Made by a program: the position numbers and the translations under genes. The notes under the pieces are model-generated. The model ran no database searches and was not told the DNA's origin. It saw only the letters and a list, made by a program, of their open reading frames with translations. 64,000 nucleotides of DNA from Panorpa germanica (taxonomy: Eukaryota; Arthropoda; Insecta; Mecoptera; Panorpidae): the NCBI GenBank assembly GCA_963678705.1, contig OY783214.1:12896001-12960000 (forward strand), written 5' to 3'. Positions 24,586 to 35,297 of this stretch are shown here, piece by piece; positions within the stretch are counted from its first letter, which is position 1; each line of letters opens with the position of its first letter.

Positions 24586-27500
24586 ATGGCACCGAACGTT
24601 CATTCACTCACACTAGTTGAGAATACAATCAATCTAATTAATGAGTTTTCAAAAAATCTAGAAGTCCAATCAACATCCTTAACAATAGTTGAATTAAAAA
24701 TCAAAAACTTAGACAAAGCTTGGGTTAAATATAGTAGTATCGTAGAAGCATTGCTTCCAACTCTAAAAAATGAAGAAGCTTCGGCTATCGTTAGTAAGTC
24801 TATGGAAGTTGAAAGTATTTATGACGACACTCTTATTTACTTGTTGAATTATAAGCAAACATTTGAGAATGATACACATATTGTAGACGACTCAAAAAGT
24901 ATAGATTCAATAAAAAATCTGAACTTAAGTCCAATGCAACTAACCGTTTTTGATGGAGAATATATTAATTGGCAAAGTTTTATGGAATTATTTACAAATT
25001 TAATTCGTAATAATAGTAAACTATCAAGCATTGAAAAAATGCATTATTTAAAGTTAAATTTGTCAGGAGAACCACTCAAACTCATAAAGAATTATCCTTT
25101 AACAAATGATAATTACGAAATTGTTTGGAACATCCTTTGTAAACGTTATGATAACAAGGTAGCACTTATTGAAACCTGTTTAAACAATTTAATAAACTAC
25201 AATGTTATACGTTTAGAGTCCGAAATCAATATCAAAAAACTACTAGATGAAATTAATGAATCGATTAGAGCATTAACCGAATTGGGGATATATTCTAATC
25301 ATTCAGATTTTATGTTAATACATATTTTAAAGACCAAATTAGATTTTAATTCGTCAAAGGAATGGGAAAACAGAAATAATTCTGAATTACCAACCTTAAA
25401 TGAATTTACAGAGTTTCTGGAGAGACGGTGGCGCAATCTAGAAAGAAGAAGGCATATTAAAGTCAAAACATATCCAAGCGTTCCTAATTCTAATAGTAAA
25501 CCAGTTTCAAGCAAGCAAATTCCTAATAAGGTCGAAACAAAAACTAAAAATTTGTTCTGTAACCATTGTAAGAAAAGTGGTCATACAGAAAAGTATTGTT
25601 TTATTAAGAAGGAAAATCTAGATACGGGTAACCCTATTGCTCAAGTTAATACTTGTAGGGAGGCCACAATTTTATCAGAACCTTCTACTTGTTGTGAAAG
25701 ATCGAAACATCTTATATCTGATGGTTCTCAAGTATCTTTTACTAACAAGACACAACACAATTCAAATAATGAATTATGTTTTTTTTATGATTTTGATGAG
25801 ATCAATACGGGTAATTTACAAAATAATAATGATATTCTAAGTTTTGACAGTAAAAATAAAAATGTTAAGGCTAAGCAAACAGTTGACACTATCCAATTCA
25901 AGATGGTCGCAGCCAAAGCTAAAACCGTATCATTTTTATTAGATACTGGTTCTCAAATCTCCTTGATTAAACAAAATATTTTAAATAACAATGTCAGAAT
26001 TAATAATAAATCTAAAATTCTATTGAAGGGTATTTCTGAAGGCACGCCTTATACCTTAGGTTCACTGAAAACTTCTATAATTTTAGATAGTAATAAGTCG
26101 AAACAAACTTTACAGGTTGTGTCAGAAAATTTCCCCATTAAACACGATGGAATTATAGGGTTAGATATTTTACGGAAACTAAATGCAGTAATTAATCTAA
26201 AAATGAACAGTGTACAATTCTCAGAATGTGGCAAAGTAATTGAGCTCCCACTTATAAATATAAACAATATCGTTTTACCAGCACGTACGAGGAAGATAAT
26301 TCCTATGTCAGGTTCTACAGTAGGAGTTTGTGTAGCCAGGGAATTGTTACCTGAAGTTTTTTTAGCTAATGCATTAATCAAGCCCGTCAAAAATATTTTC
26401 TATATTTCAATAATAAATTCTTCAATAAAAAATATAATACTTAGTAATTTCAAACCGAATATCATACCGATAGATCAATTTAGTATTTACCATTTTTCAA
26501 AATCAAGTCCTAACAACCGTAAGGAACTTTTATTAAACAATTTAAATCTTTCACATGTCAATTCAGAATTAGTAACAGAATTAATAGAAATCTGTGACAG
26601 CTTTAATGACATATTTTTTTTACCGGGAGACAAGTTATCTTGTACGAGCGCATTAAGTCATAAGATAAAGATTAATTCTTCTAAACCCGTTAACGTTAAA
26701 CCGTATCGATTGCCCCATGCGCAAAAAGAGATTGTGGAAAAGCATATTCAGGAACTGTTGGTCAACAACATAATTGAAGAAAGCGACTCACCCTATAACG
26801 CACCTTTATTAGTAGTACCAAAAAAACCAGATGCGTTAGGTAATAAACAATTCCGCGTAGTAGTCGATTTCCGTAAACTTAACGAGCAGACAACAAGTGA
26901 CGCCTATCCTTTGCCTCTTATACATGATATACTGGACCAACTTAGTGGTGCAAAATTTTTCTCTACCCTTGACTTAGCAAGCGGTTTTCACCAGGTCCCT
27001 ATGCTTCCCGAAGATAAAGAGAAAACAGCATTTAGTGCGAACTTTAAACACTATCAATTTGTAAGAATGCCATTCGGACTTAAAGGAGCCCCCCCCATGT
27101 TTCAGAGACTTATGTCTCACGTTCTCACAGGTTTGCAAGGAATAGATTGCTTAATCTATCTGGACGATGTAGTCATTTTTGGAAAAAACATTTCTGAGCA
27201 CAACCAAAGATTAAAAAACGTTTTTTCTAAATTACGGGAACATAATTTGAAGCTCCAACCATCCAAATGTAACTTTCTACATAAAGATTTGATTTATTTA
27301 GGTCACGTTATTAATGAAACAGGTATTCTACCAGATCCTTCTAAAGTAGAAGCAATAAAGAATTTCCCCATTCCAAACAGTCCTAAACAAATTAAAACAT
27401 TTTTGGGTATGTCTGGTTATTATCGCCGACATATACCGCATTACGCAGAGATAGCCAAACCACTATATAATGCAGCAAACAGTAATGTTAAAGTATTAGA

Positions 27501-28642
27501 ATGGTCAGACCAATGCGACGAATCATTTAAAACTTTAAAAAATAAATTAACCATATCACCTGTTTTGCAATACCCGGACTTTAGTAAAAATTTCGTTGTA
27601 ACCACGGATGCAAGTAAATATGCTATAGGTGCAGTCCTTTCACAAGGTACTATTAAGGAAAGCCACCCAATAGCATATGCTTCAAGAACTCTAAATAAGG
27701 CACAACAAAATTACACAACTACTGAACGTGAGTTATTAGCAGTAGTATGGGCTGTGGCTCATTTTAGACCCTATCTCTATGGAAAGTTTTTTAGTATCGT
27801 AACAGACCATCAAGCCTTGACTTGGTTAATGAGTATTAAGGACCCGAGTTCTAGACTTATGCGTTGGCGGATAAAACTAGAGGAATATAATTACGAAGTA
27901 ATATATAGACCAGGTAGTTCGATTCCACACGTAGATGCCCTAAGTCGCGTATACTCACTTCAGGTTGAAACAATGGATGTCACATACGAAAATTATTTAG
28001 AAATAATTAAAAATAAAATTATCATAAACAATAAAGTAATTGAACATGATAAAAGTTTATATGACGCACCGACGTCATTTTCATTAGTAGATTTTGTATC
28101 AAAAGATTTTAAAAATTCAATTGGAAATTCTCCTGAATTAATCAATAAATTTAGTAGTATCAATGCATTTCTAATACAAGAAAAAGAAGTATCAGAAATT
28201 GCATATGTTGAAATTGATACTAGATTTATTATCTGTTTAATAATTAAGGAATTTCATTTTAATCTACCAAATTATAAAGAAATATTTTTGGCATTAGTGA
28301 ATCTGAAAAACTTTTGTACTTTACACAAAATTACTAACATAGCTATGAACAGGTTCGAGTCTGAACTAAGTAAATTAGATTTTGCCCAGTTACGAACTAT
28401 GATCAGACATATCTTTGATAAAACAAATATAATAGTACACATTTATAATGACAATATACTTAAAATTAGTGACCCTGAGTTAATAAACAATGTAATTTCG
28501 GAATTTCATGTTAATCCCACAGCAGGCCACTTAGGAGTTTCTAAAACAATTAAACGATTAAAATCACACTTTAAATTTCCAAGTATGATTAGAAAAGTTA
28601 AAAATTTTATTAGACAATGTGTATCATGTCAAAAGAATAAAG
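24586..28642 (+). CDS. Element A Gag-Pol polyprotein, 5' part (Gag, protease, RT, RNase H, integrase zinc finger)
   Basis: A single frame opens at ATG 24586 and runs ~1352 codons until element B interrupts it. The N-terminal Gag contains a DUF1759-like region (about residues 112-260: LTVFDGEYINWQSF, MHYLKLNLSGEPLKLI). It is followed by a CX2CX4HX4C zinc knuckle (C325-C338), an aspartic protease with LLDTGSQ (D453), and a reverse transcriptase starting near residue 705 with YLDD at 858-861. RNase H has TDAS (D1008), ERELLAVV near 1047-1053 and TDHQAL (D1074). The integrase HHCC finger is at H1308, H1315, C1345, C1348. RT motifs are of Ty3/gypsy type. Gag and Pol share one frame with no frameshift. 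The three codons plus stop after 28642 come from the B LTR. Confidence 0.93.
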
Positions 28643-29462
28643 TGTTGTAAGTACGCATAAGTCGTACTTATCCTTCCTATTTTTAATATAAATGTTATTT
28701 ATTTTATAAGAATTATATTATGTTATCTTTAATTTTAGTATTAATATTGTAATAAATAATTATTTGTATTTAGCGCTTGTAAACATTGACTCTGGTCTGT
28801 GGAGATTTTATATTGTTTTAATGCTGGTAACTCAGTATTGGCACATTGTGATGTGAAATAAATCATTATATATTAATCTGCACGCTAGTCAGAAAGTCAG
28901 TCTTCTCCTGAGTCTCAACCAAGTGTTTACTAATTGTACTTCGTTCGTACAATACTCCAATTGTAACATCTAAGTATTCAATAGTGAGCACATTTTAACT
29001 ATTAATCAAATTATAACACTAGAATTACATTTTGTTTTATATCTGGCATCTTTATTAATCCAATAAAATACTATTGTAATTAAGTACGTAGATATAATAT
29101 TACAACGAATAAATGATATATTTTAATAAAAGTGTTTGTATTAATAGTATTTAAAAGATACTAATTGTTCAACCGTCGTATGTCGCAACGAGGTTACTTT
29201 AGACCGCTCAAGTATTCTCTAATTGCAACAATACACCGTCCTAACAATAATCCTGTTATTCATCTTAAAGAAACTTAATTCTTATCAACGTGAGTAATTC
29301 AAGAAGGTGGATGATCGTCAACTGAAGAGTCTACTTCCAGAAACTAGCATCCCTGCGGAATGTATTAGCAAGCTGAGTAATCTCCTAATAGAACGAGCAT
29401 CAGACCTCTTTTTACAACATTGATGTCAGGTGTAACATCCGCCTTCGAATATACTTACAACA
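28643..29462 (+). repeat. 5' LTR of element B
   Basis: About 820 bp, TGTTGTAA...TTACAACA. It is homologous to the A LTR through position 29419, then continues 43 bp through a former primer-site copy (here TTGATGTCAGG, with A where A-element has G) to a second TTACAACA end. The TATATATTAA block, CAGTCTTCTCC and AATAAA signals of A are all conserved. Confidence 0.88.
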
Positions 29463-29464
29463 AA

Positions 29465-29484
29465 TGGTGTCAGGTGGGGTCTCG
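29465..29484 (+). promoter_or_regulatory. Primer-binding site of element B
   Basis: TGGTGTCAGGTGGGGTCTCG begins two bases after the LTR end and equals the second primer-site copy of element A. tRNA-Leu is the inferred primer. Confidence 0.7.
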
Positions 29485-29919
29485 AAGAGATATTCCTACA
29501 CATAAATATCCAAGAGGTACGCCCAAAAAAATTTTTTTTCTATATATTCTACACCTGGATGCGAATCAATTAAATCTGGATACCACTACGCCGATCGATT
29601 ATTTCCAAAATTGCTGAAAAGTACGAGCTAGAACGTCATTTCATCTGTATTTCACATAATTTTCTACAAGTCCGGCGGATGCAAAATTACAGCCCGCTGA
29701 ACCTGGAAAAAGAAATCTTTTGCCGCCACGGGAATGGATGGATGCTTCTAGAACACTTGGAATAATCTAAATCGATGTTGGTCGCGTCCAGAGCCCTGCA
29801 CACAGCTGTTTATAGATCATAATCACTGATAAGAAAATCTTTAAGTATAATAGAACGGTATCTTTTTTTTTTTGTATATAATTATTACTATAAATTGATA
29901 ATTGTATTTTTTTTATATA

Positions 29920-30235
29920 GCAACGTTATTAATGAAGCTATCATTTTTTTTAGTATTATATTCAGTACTTTTGAATATTTGCTATAATCCAAGTATTTTT
30001 TATTAGCATCATTATTAACGTGGTTATAATTTTTTTTAGTATTATATTCAGTACTTTTGAATATTTGCTATAACCTAACTTTTTTTTGTAGCATCATTGT
30101 TTGTCATTGAAGCTATTAATTTTTTTAGTATTATATTCCAATACTTTTGAATATTTACTATAATATTTTTTTTTATAATTGTTTCCACAATTATACTAAT
30201 TGATGTTTAATATTTTTTTTAGAACAACATTTTTT
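29920..30235 (+). repeat. Leader repeat of element B (diverged, ~80-bp unit)
   Basis: The motif TAGTATTATATTC(A/C)(A/G)TACTTTTGAATATTT-like recurs three times (near 29952, 30034 and 30126), each followed by (G/A)CTATAA and a GTAGCATC- or AGCATC-type block. It corresponds in position and content to the 85-bp array of element A but with more divergence between units. Confidence 0.75.
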
Positions 30236-30477
30236 TGAACGAGAGGGAATTTTGAAAAGGAGAAGTAAAGAGCTGAAGCAGTTAGATAGCAGTCTGTTCA
30301 ATCAGAGAGACTACCTTCCTGTTACAACTGCGGTGTCTGAGCCCCATCGGAAATTTCCTGTGAGTTACTGTTTTCGCTAACAATTTTTCCTTGTCAGAAT
30401 CCTATTTTTCGGAGAGTCGTTTATTGGTACAAAATAATCTTTAGTCTGTATATTATATATAACTTTAATTAAGTACT

Positions 30478-32556
30478 ATGGCACCGAACGTTCATTCACT
30501 CACACTAGTTGAGAATACAATCAATCTAATTAATGAGTTTTCAAAAAATCTAGAAGTCCAATCAACATCCTTAACAATAGTTGAATTAAAAATCAAAAAC
30601 TTAGACAAAGCTTGGGTTAAATATAGTAGTATCGTAGAAGCACTGCTTCCAATTCTAAAAAATGAAGAAGCTACGGCTATCGTTAGTAAGTCTATGGAAG
30701 TTGAAAGTATTTATGACGACACTCTTATTTACTTGTTGAATTATAAGCAAACAATTGAGAATGATACACATATTGTAGACGACTCAAAAAGCATAGATTC
30801 AATAAAAAATCTGAACTTAAGTCCAATGCAACTAACCGTTTTTGATGGAGAATATACTAATTGGCAAAGTTTCATGGAATTATTTACAAATTTAATTCGT
30901 AATAATAGCAAACTATCAAACATTGAAAAAATGCATTATTTAAAATTAAATTTGACAGGAGAACCACTCAAACTCATAAAGAATTATCCTTTAACAAACG
31001 ATAATTATGAAATTGTTTGGAACATCCTTTGTAAACGTTATGATAACAAGGTAGCACTTATTGAAACCTATTTAAACAATTTGATAAACTACAATGTTAT
31101 ACGTTTAGAATCAGAAACTAATATCAAAAATTTTTTAGACGAAATTAATGAATCGATTAGAGCATTAACCGAGTTGGGAATATATTCTAATCATTCAGAT
31201 TTTATTTTTATACATTTTTTAAAGACCAAGTTAGATTTTAACACATTAAAGGAATGGGAAAACAGAAATACTTCTGAATTACCAACCCTAAATGATTTTA
31301 CGAATTTTCTTGAAACACGGTGGCGCACTCTAGAAAGAAGAAGGCATGTTGAATTTAAAACAGATTCAAGTCATTCTATTTCTAGTAGTGAACCAGTTTC
31401 AAGTGAACAATTTGCTAACGAAGTCGAAACAAAATTTAAAACTTTTTTTTGTAACTATTGTAAAAAAAATGGTCATTTAGAGAAATATTGTTTTATCAAG
31501 AAGGAAAATGCGGATACGGTATATCCTGTCGCGCAAATTAATATTTGTAGGAGAGATACGGTATTTTCAAAACCTTCTGTTTATTGTAAAAGATCGAGAC
31601 ATCTTGAATCTGATGGTCCTCAAGTATCTTTTACTAAAAATACAAAACAAAATTCACGTTCTTTTTATAATCACCATTTACGTAAATTTAATAGTTTAAA
31701 TAAAAATATTGAGATTAAAGAAATACAAAATACCAATGATATAACAAATTTTAACTGTAACAATGAAAATGTTATTGACAAGCAAACAGCTGACACTGTT
31801 CAATTCAGAATAGTCGCAGCCAAAGCAAAGACTGTATCATTTTTATTGGACACTGGTTCTCAAATTTCTTTAATTAAACAAAATATTTTAAAAAATAATA
31901 TCAAAATAGATAGTACATCTAAAGTGTTATTAAAGGGAATCTCTGAAGGCACGCCTTATACTTTAGGTTCACTAAAAACTTCTATAATTTTAGATAGTTC
32001 TAGGTCGAAACATACTTTTCAGGTTGTGTCAAAGGATTTCCCCATTAAACACGATGGAATTATAGGATTAGATATTTTACGTACATTTAAAGCAGTAATT
32101 AATTTGGAAACAAACAGCGTACAATTCTCACAACATGGCAAAATATTTGAATTCCCATTATTGAACATAAACAGTATTATCATAGTTCCAGCACGTACTA
32201 GGAAATTAATTCCTATGTCGGGTTCTACGGTAGGAGTTTGTGTAGCCAAGGAATTGCTACCTGAAGTTTTTTTAGCCAACGCATTAATTAATCCTGTTAA
32301 TAATACTTTTTATATATCAATAACTAATTCCTCAGCAAAAGATGTAATACTTGACAATTTTAAACCAGATATTATTCCAATAAATAAATTTAATTTTTAC
32401 CATTTTTTGAAAAGAAATCCTAACGATCCTAAAAGATCCTTACGACATCTTTTATTTAATAATATAGATTTTTCAAATGTTAATTCAAAATACTTAACAG
32501 ATTTAATGGAAATCTGTAATAATTTTAATAACATATTTTTTTTTCCCGGTAGATAA
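30478..32556 (+). CDS. Element B Gag-protease frame (692 codons)
   Basis: The start codon and surroundings match element A exactly (MAPNVHSLTL). Residues 1-210 differ from A at fewer than ten positions. Divergence then rises sharply through the rest. The frame retains the DUF1759-like Gag, the zinc knuckle (CNYCKKNGHLEKYC) and the protease motif LLDTGSQ. It stops at TAA 32554-32556 because of a one-base shift relative to A just after the FFFP codons, so the protein ends before RT. A Gag-PR protein could still be made. Confidence 0.85.
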   Translation: MAPNVHSLTLVENTINLINEFSKNLEVQSTSLTIVELKIKNLDKAWVKYSSIVEALLPILKNEEATAIVSKSMEVESIYDDTLIYLLNYKQTIENDTHIVDDSKSIDSIKNLNLSPMQLTVFDGEYTNWQSFMELFTNLIRNNSKLSNIEKMHYLKLNLTGEPLKLIKNYPLTNDNYEIVWNILCKRYDNKVALIETYLNNLINYNVIRLESETNIKNFLDEINESIRALTELGIYSNHSDFIFIHFLKTKLDFNTLKEWENRNTSELPTLNDFTNFLETRWRTLERRRHVEFKTDSSHSISSSEPVSSEQFANEVETKFKTFFCNYCKKNGHLEKYCFIKKENADTVYPVAQINICRRDTVFSKPSVYCKRSRHLESDGPQVSFTKNTKQNSRSFYNHHLRKFNSLNKNIEIKEIQNTNDITNFNCNNENVIDKQTADTVQFRIVAAKAKTVSFLLDTGSQISLIKQNILKNNIKIDSTSKVLLKGISEGTPYTLGSLKTSIILDSSRSKHTFQVVSKDFPIKHDGIIGLDILRTFKAVINLETNSVQFSQHGKIFEFPLLNINSIIIVPARTRKLIPMSGSTVGVCVAKELLPEVFLANALINPVNNTFYISITNSSAKDVILDNFKPDIIPINKFNFYHFLKRNPNDPKRSLRHLLFNNIDFSNVNSKYLTDLMEICNNFNNIFFFPGR

Positions 32557-32993
32557 GTTATCTTGTGCGAGTGCACTGAGTAACTCACCTAACCCTGTAA
32601 ACATTAAGCCGCATAGATTATCTCATGCGCATAAAGAAATTGTTGAGAAGCATATTCAAGAACTGTTGGCTAACAACATTATTGAAAAATGCGACTCACA
32701 GTTTAACGCACCTCTGTTAATGGTACCTAAAAAAGCAGATGTGTCGGGGAACAAACAATTTTGCGTTGTAATCGACTATCGTAAACTTAATGAACAGACG
32801 ACAAGTGATGTTTATACTTTGCCTCTCGTACATGACATACTAGACCAATTTAGTGGTGCAGAATATTCTTCTACGATTGATTTAGTTACAAATAAATTTA
32901 CTAGTAATAAACCAAAATTTAAATTAAATTTTGATAGAAGGGTCAATTCTTTTTTTCACCTAGAAAGTATACGGTAGTTAATAGGAATAGATT
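32557..32993 (+). pseudogene. Element B pol remnant (RT N-terminus joined to integrase C-terminal tail)
   Basis: After the frameshift, sequence homologous to the RT N-terminal region continues (KEIVEKHIQELL, APLLMVPKK, VVIDYRKLNEQTTSD). At about 32885 it jumps to sequence homologous to the integrase C-terminal region. A second gap removes most of that tail before CGGTAGTTAATAGG. The RT catalytic YLDD, all of RNase H and the integrase catalytic core are gone. A further ~21 bp is missing near 32585. Clearly non-functional. Confidence 0.85.
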
Positions 32994-33293
32994 GAAGAGA
33001 TTTTGTACCAATGAACAAAACCTTGACGTGTTAGATGGATTTTGTCAGGGATGATTGTTTTGTGGAGCAGTGTTAACTCTATACGATGGGATCAGAATCG
33101 TTGTCGACACTTTGCTTCTCTTTTTGTTTTTTTTCCAGAATTGTAACTCGTATATTTTGTTTTTATACGTGTCCCTTTTTTTTTGGAAGGGGGTGTTGCG
33201 ATAGTACGACATCGTCCTATCTTCCTTTTTCTTTTTCTTGGAAAGAAACGCATATGTTTGTTTAATATGCGTTCCTTTTTTAGGGTTGAAGGG
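32994..33293 (+). other. Element B 3' non-coding region with hairpin and purine tract
   Basis: Nearly identical to A's 3' region between GGATTTTGTCAGGGATGATTG and the pyrimidine runs. AACGCATAT (33247-33255) and ATATGCGTT (33265-33273) form a 9-bp stem. The tract AGGGTTGAAGGG (33282-33293) directly before the LTR is the likely plus-strand primer. Confidence 0.7.
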
Positions 33294-34115
33294 TGTTGTA
33301 AGTACGCATAAGTCGTACTTATCCTTCCTATTTTTAATATAAATGTTATTTATTTTATAAGAATTATATTATGTTATCTTTAATTTTAGTATTAATATTG
33401 TAATAAATAATTATTTGTATTTAGCGCTTGTAAACATTGACTCTGGTCTGTGGAGATTTTATATTGTTTTAATGCTGGTAACTCAGTATTGGCACATTGT
33501 GATGTGAAATAAATCATTATATATTAATCTGCACGCTAGTCAGAAAGTCAGTCTTCTCCTGAGTCTCAACCAAGTGTTTACTAATTGTACTTCGTTCGTA
33601 CAATACTCCAATTGTAACATCTAAGTATTCAATAGTGAGCACATTTTAACTATTAATCAAATTATAACACTAGAATTACATTTTGTTTTATATCTGGCAT
33701 CTTTATTAATCCAATAAAATACTATTGTAATTAAGTACGTAGATATAATATTACAACGAATAAATGATATATTTTAATAAAAGTGTTTGTATTAATAGTA
33801 TTTAAAAGATACTAATTGTTCAACCGTCGTATGTCGCAACGAGGTTACTTTAGACCGCTCAAGTATTCTCTAATTGCAACAATACACCGTCCTAACAATA
33901 ATCCTGTTATTCATCTTAAAGAAACTTAATTCTTATCAACGTGAGTAATTCAAGAAGGTGGATGATCGTCAAACTGAAGAATCTACTTCCAGAAACTAGC
34001 AACACTGCGTGATGTATTAGCAAGCTGAGTAATCTCCTTTTAGAACGACAATCCGACCTCTTTTTACAACATTGATGTCAGGTGTAACATCCGCCCTCGA
34101 ATCTTACTCACAACA
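33294..34115 (+). repeat. 3' LTR of element B
   Basis: About 822 bp. The first ~670 bp match the 5' LTR of B without a difference that I can see. The last ~150 bp differ from it at about a dozen to fifteen sites (for example GCATCCCTGCGG versus GCAACACTGCGT). It contains the mutated first primer-site copy and ends CACAACA. Confidence 0.88.
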
Positions 34116-35012
34116 AAAGTGTGCAAATTAAATAAATGCCCATTAACAATTACATCGACTTCGAAACATAGTTTCGAAAGGTTGGCTTTGGACATAGTAT
34201 ATCTTCCCAAGAAAGACGACAACGACAAATACAAATACTTACTAACAATACAGGATGACCTTACTAAATTTACGGAAGCTATTCCTATTATAAACCAGGA
34301 GGCAAATACTGTCGCGAAAGCATTAGTAACTAACGTTATTTGTAGGTACGGAGTTCCTAATATGATCTTAACAGACCAAGGAACAAACTTCATGTCAAAA
34401 ATTTTTAAAGATATATGCAAATTGTTAAAAATTAAACAATTAAAAACAACAGCATTTAGACCAGCAACCAACGGTGCCTTAGAAAGAGTTCATAGAACCC
34501 TTGCCGAGTATCTAAGGAATTTTTGTAAAAAGCAGGATGATTGGATAAATTGGATTCCCTATGCAATGTTCGTGTATAACACAACTCCGCATACAGCGAC
34601 CGGTTTTACTCCTTTCGAACTAATTTATGGACATAAGGCAAATCTGCCTTCAATTTTTTATAAAGAACCAATTGAGGTAAATACTTATAATAATTTTATA
34701 GTAGAACTCAAACACAGGTTACAAGTAGCGAGGGAACTTGCTATAAATAACTTGGTTAAAAGCAAAGAAAAAACAAAATTATATTTTGATAAAAGGGTCA
34801 ATTCTCTTTTCACACCTGAAGTAAACGAACTAGTTTTATTAAGAAATGAACAGTTACCAACTAAAGGACAGTCAAAAAAACTTTTACCCTTATACGTAGG
34901 ACCGTATAAAGTTACTAAAATTATATCCCCTGTTAATACAGAAATACTAATTGGTAAAAAACATACGGTAGTTCATAATAATAGGTTGAAGAGATTTTGT
35001 ACCAATGAATAA
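34116..35012 (+). CDS. Element A Pol, 3' part (integrase core and C-terminus)
   Basis: Continuation of the A polyprotein after the B insertion. It starts in the same frame at the second AAAG copy and ends at TAA 35010-35012. The integrase catalytic triad is visible as D in LALDIV (34191), D in LTDQGTNF (34374) and E in ALERVH (34482). The second D and the E are 35 residues apart, the DD35E spacing of retroviral-type integrases. Toward the C-terminus LPLYVGPYKV is a GPY/F-type motif. No chromodomain or env follows. By itself this piece has no proper start. Confidence 0.92.
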   Translation, partial: KVCKLNKCPLTITSTSKHSFERLALDIVYLPKKDDNDKYKYLLTIQDDLTKFTEAIPIINQEANTVAKALVTNVICRYGVPNMILTDQGTNFMSKIFKDICKLLKIKQLKTTAFRPATNGALERVHRTLAEYLRNFCKKQDDWINWIPYAMFVYNTTPHTATGFTPFELIYGHKANLPSIFYKEPIEVNTYNNFIVELKHRLQVARELAINNLVKSKEKTKLYFDKRVNSLFTPEVNELVLLRNEQLPTKGQSKKLLPLYVGPYKVTKIISPVNTEILIGKKHTVVHNNRLKRFCTNE

Positions 35013-35297
35013 AAACTTGACGAATGAAATGGATTTTGTCAGGGATGATTGTTTTGTGGAGCAGTGTTAACTCTATACGATGGGATCAGAATCGTTGTCG
35101 ACACTTTGCTTCTCTTTTTGTTTTTTTCTAGAATTGTAACTCGTATATTTTGTTTTTATACGTGTCCCTTTTTTTTTGAAAGGGGGTGTTGTGATATGTA
35201 CGACATCTCCCCTATCACAATTTTTCCTTTTTCTTTTCCTTAGAGCAGAAACGCATATGTTTTGTTTTATATGCGTTCCTTTTCTTTGGTTGAGGAG
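35013..35297 (+). other. Element A 3' non-coding region with hairpins and purine tract
   Basis: Contains TTGTGATA...TATCACAA (about 35185-35220), and the stem AACGCATAT (35250-35258) / ATATGCGTT (35269-35277) also found in B. GGTTGAGGAG directly before the 3' LTR is the likely polypurine tract. The 64-codon open frame here is not conserved in B as a protein and is not called. Confidence 0.65.

Larger units (their letters stand above)
28643..34115 (+). mobile_element. Element B: nested, internally deleted relative of element A
   Basis: B has its own LTRs (28643-29462, 33294-34115) and sits in A's integrase region, flanked by AAAG duplications (28639-28642 and 34116-34119). Joining at the duplication restores A's frame with no loss or gain. 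B is ~5.47 kb, keeps leader, gag and protease, and lacks most of RT, all of RNase H and most of integrase. It cannot encode its own mobility and was presumably mobilised by proteins of an intact relative. Confidence 0.93.

Noticed and set aside
26049..26390. 113-codon minus-strand open frame
   Set aside because: Antisense shadow of the element A protease region. The matching frame in B (32019-32279) is also a shadow.
34064..34471. 135-codon minus-strand open frame
   Set aside because: Antisense shadow of the element A integrase core.
35049..35243. Small open frame after element A pol as a possible env or accessory gene
   Set aside because: Too short, no surface-glycoprotein features, and the equivalent region of B does not keep it as a protein.
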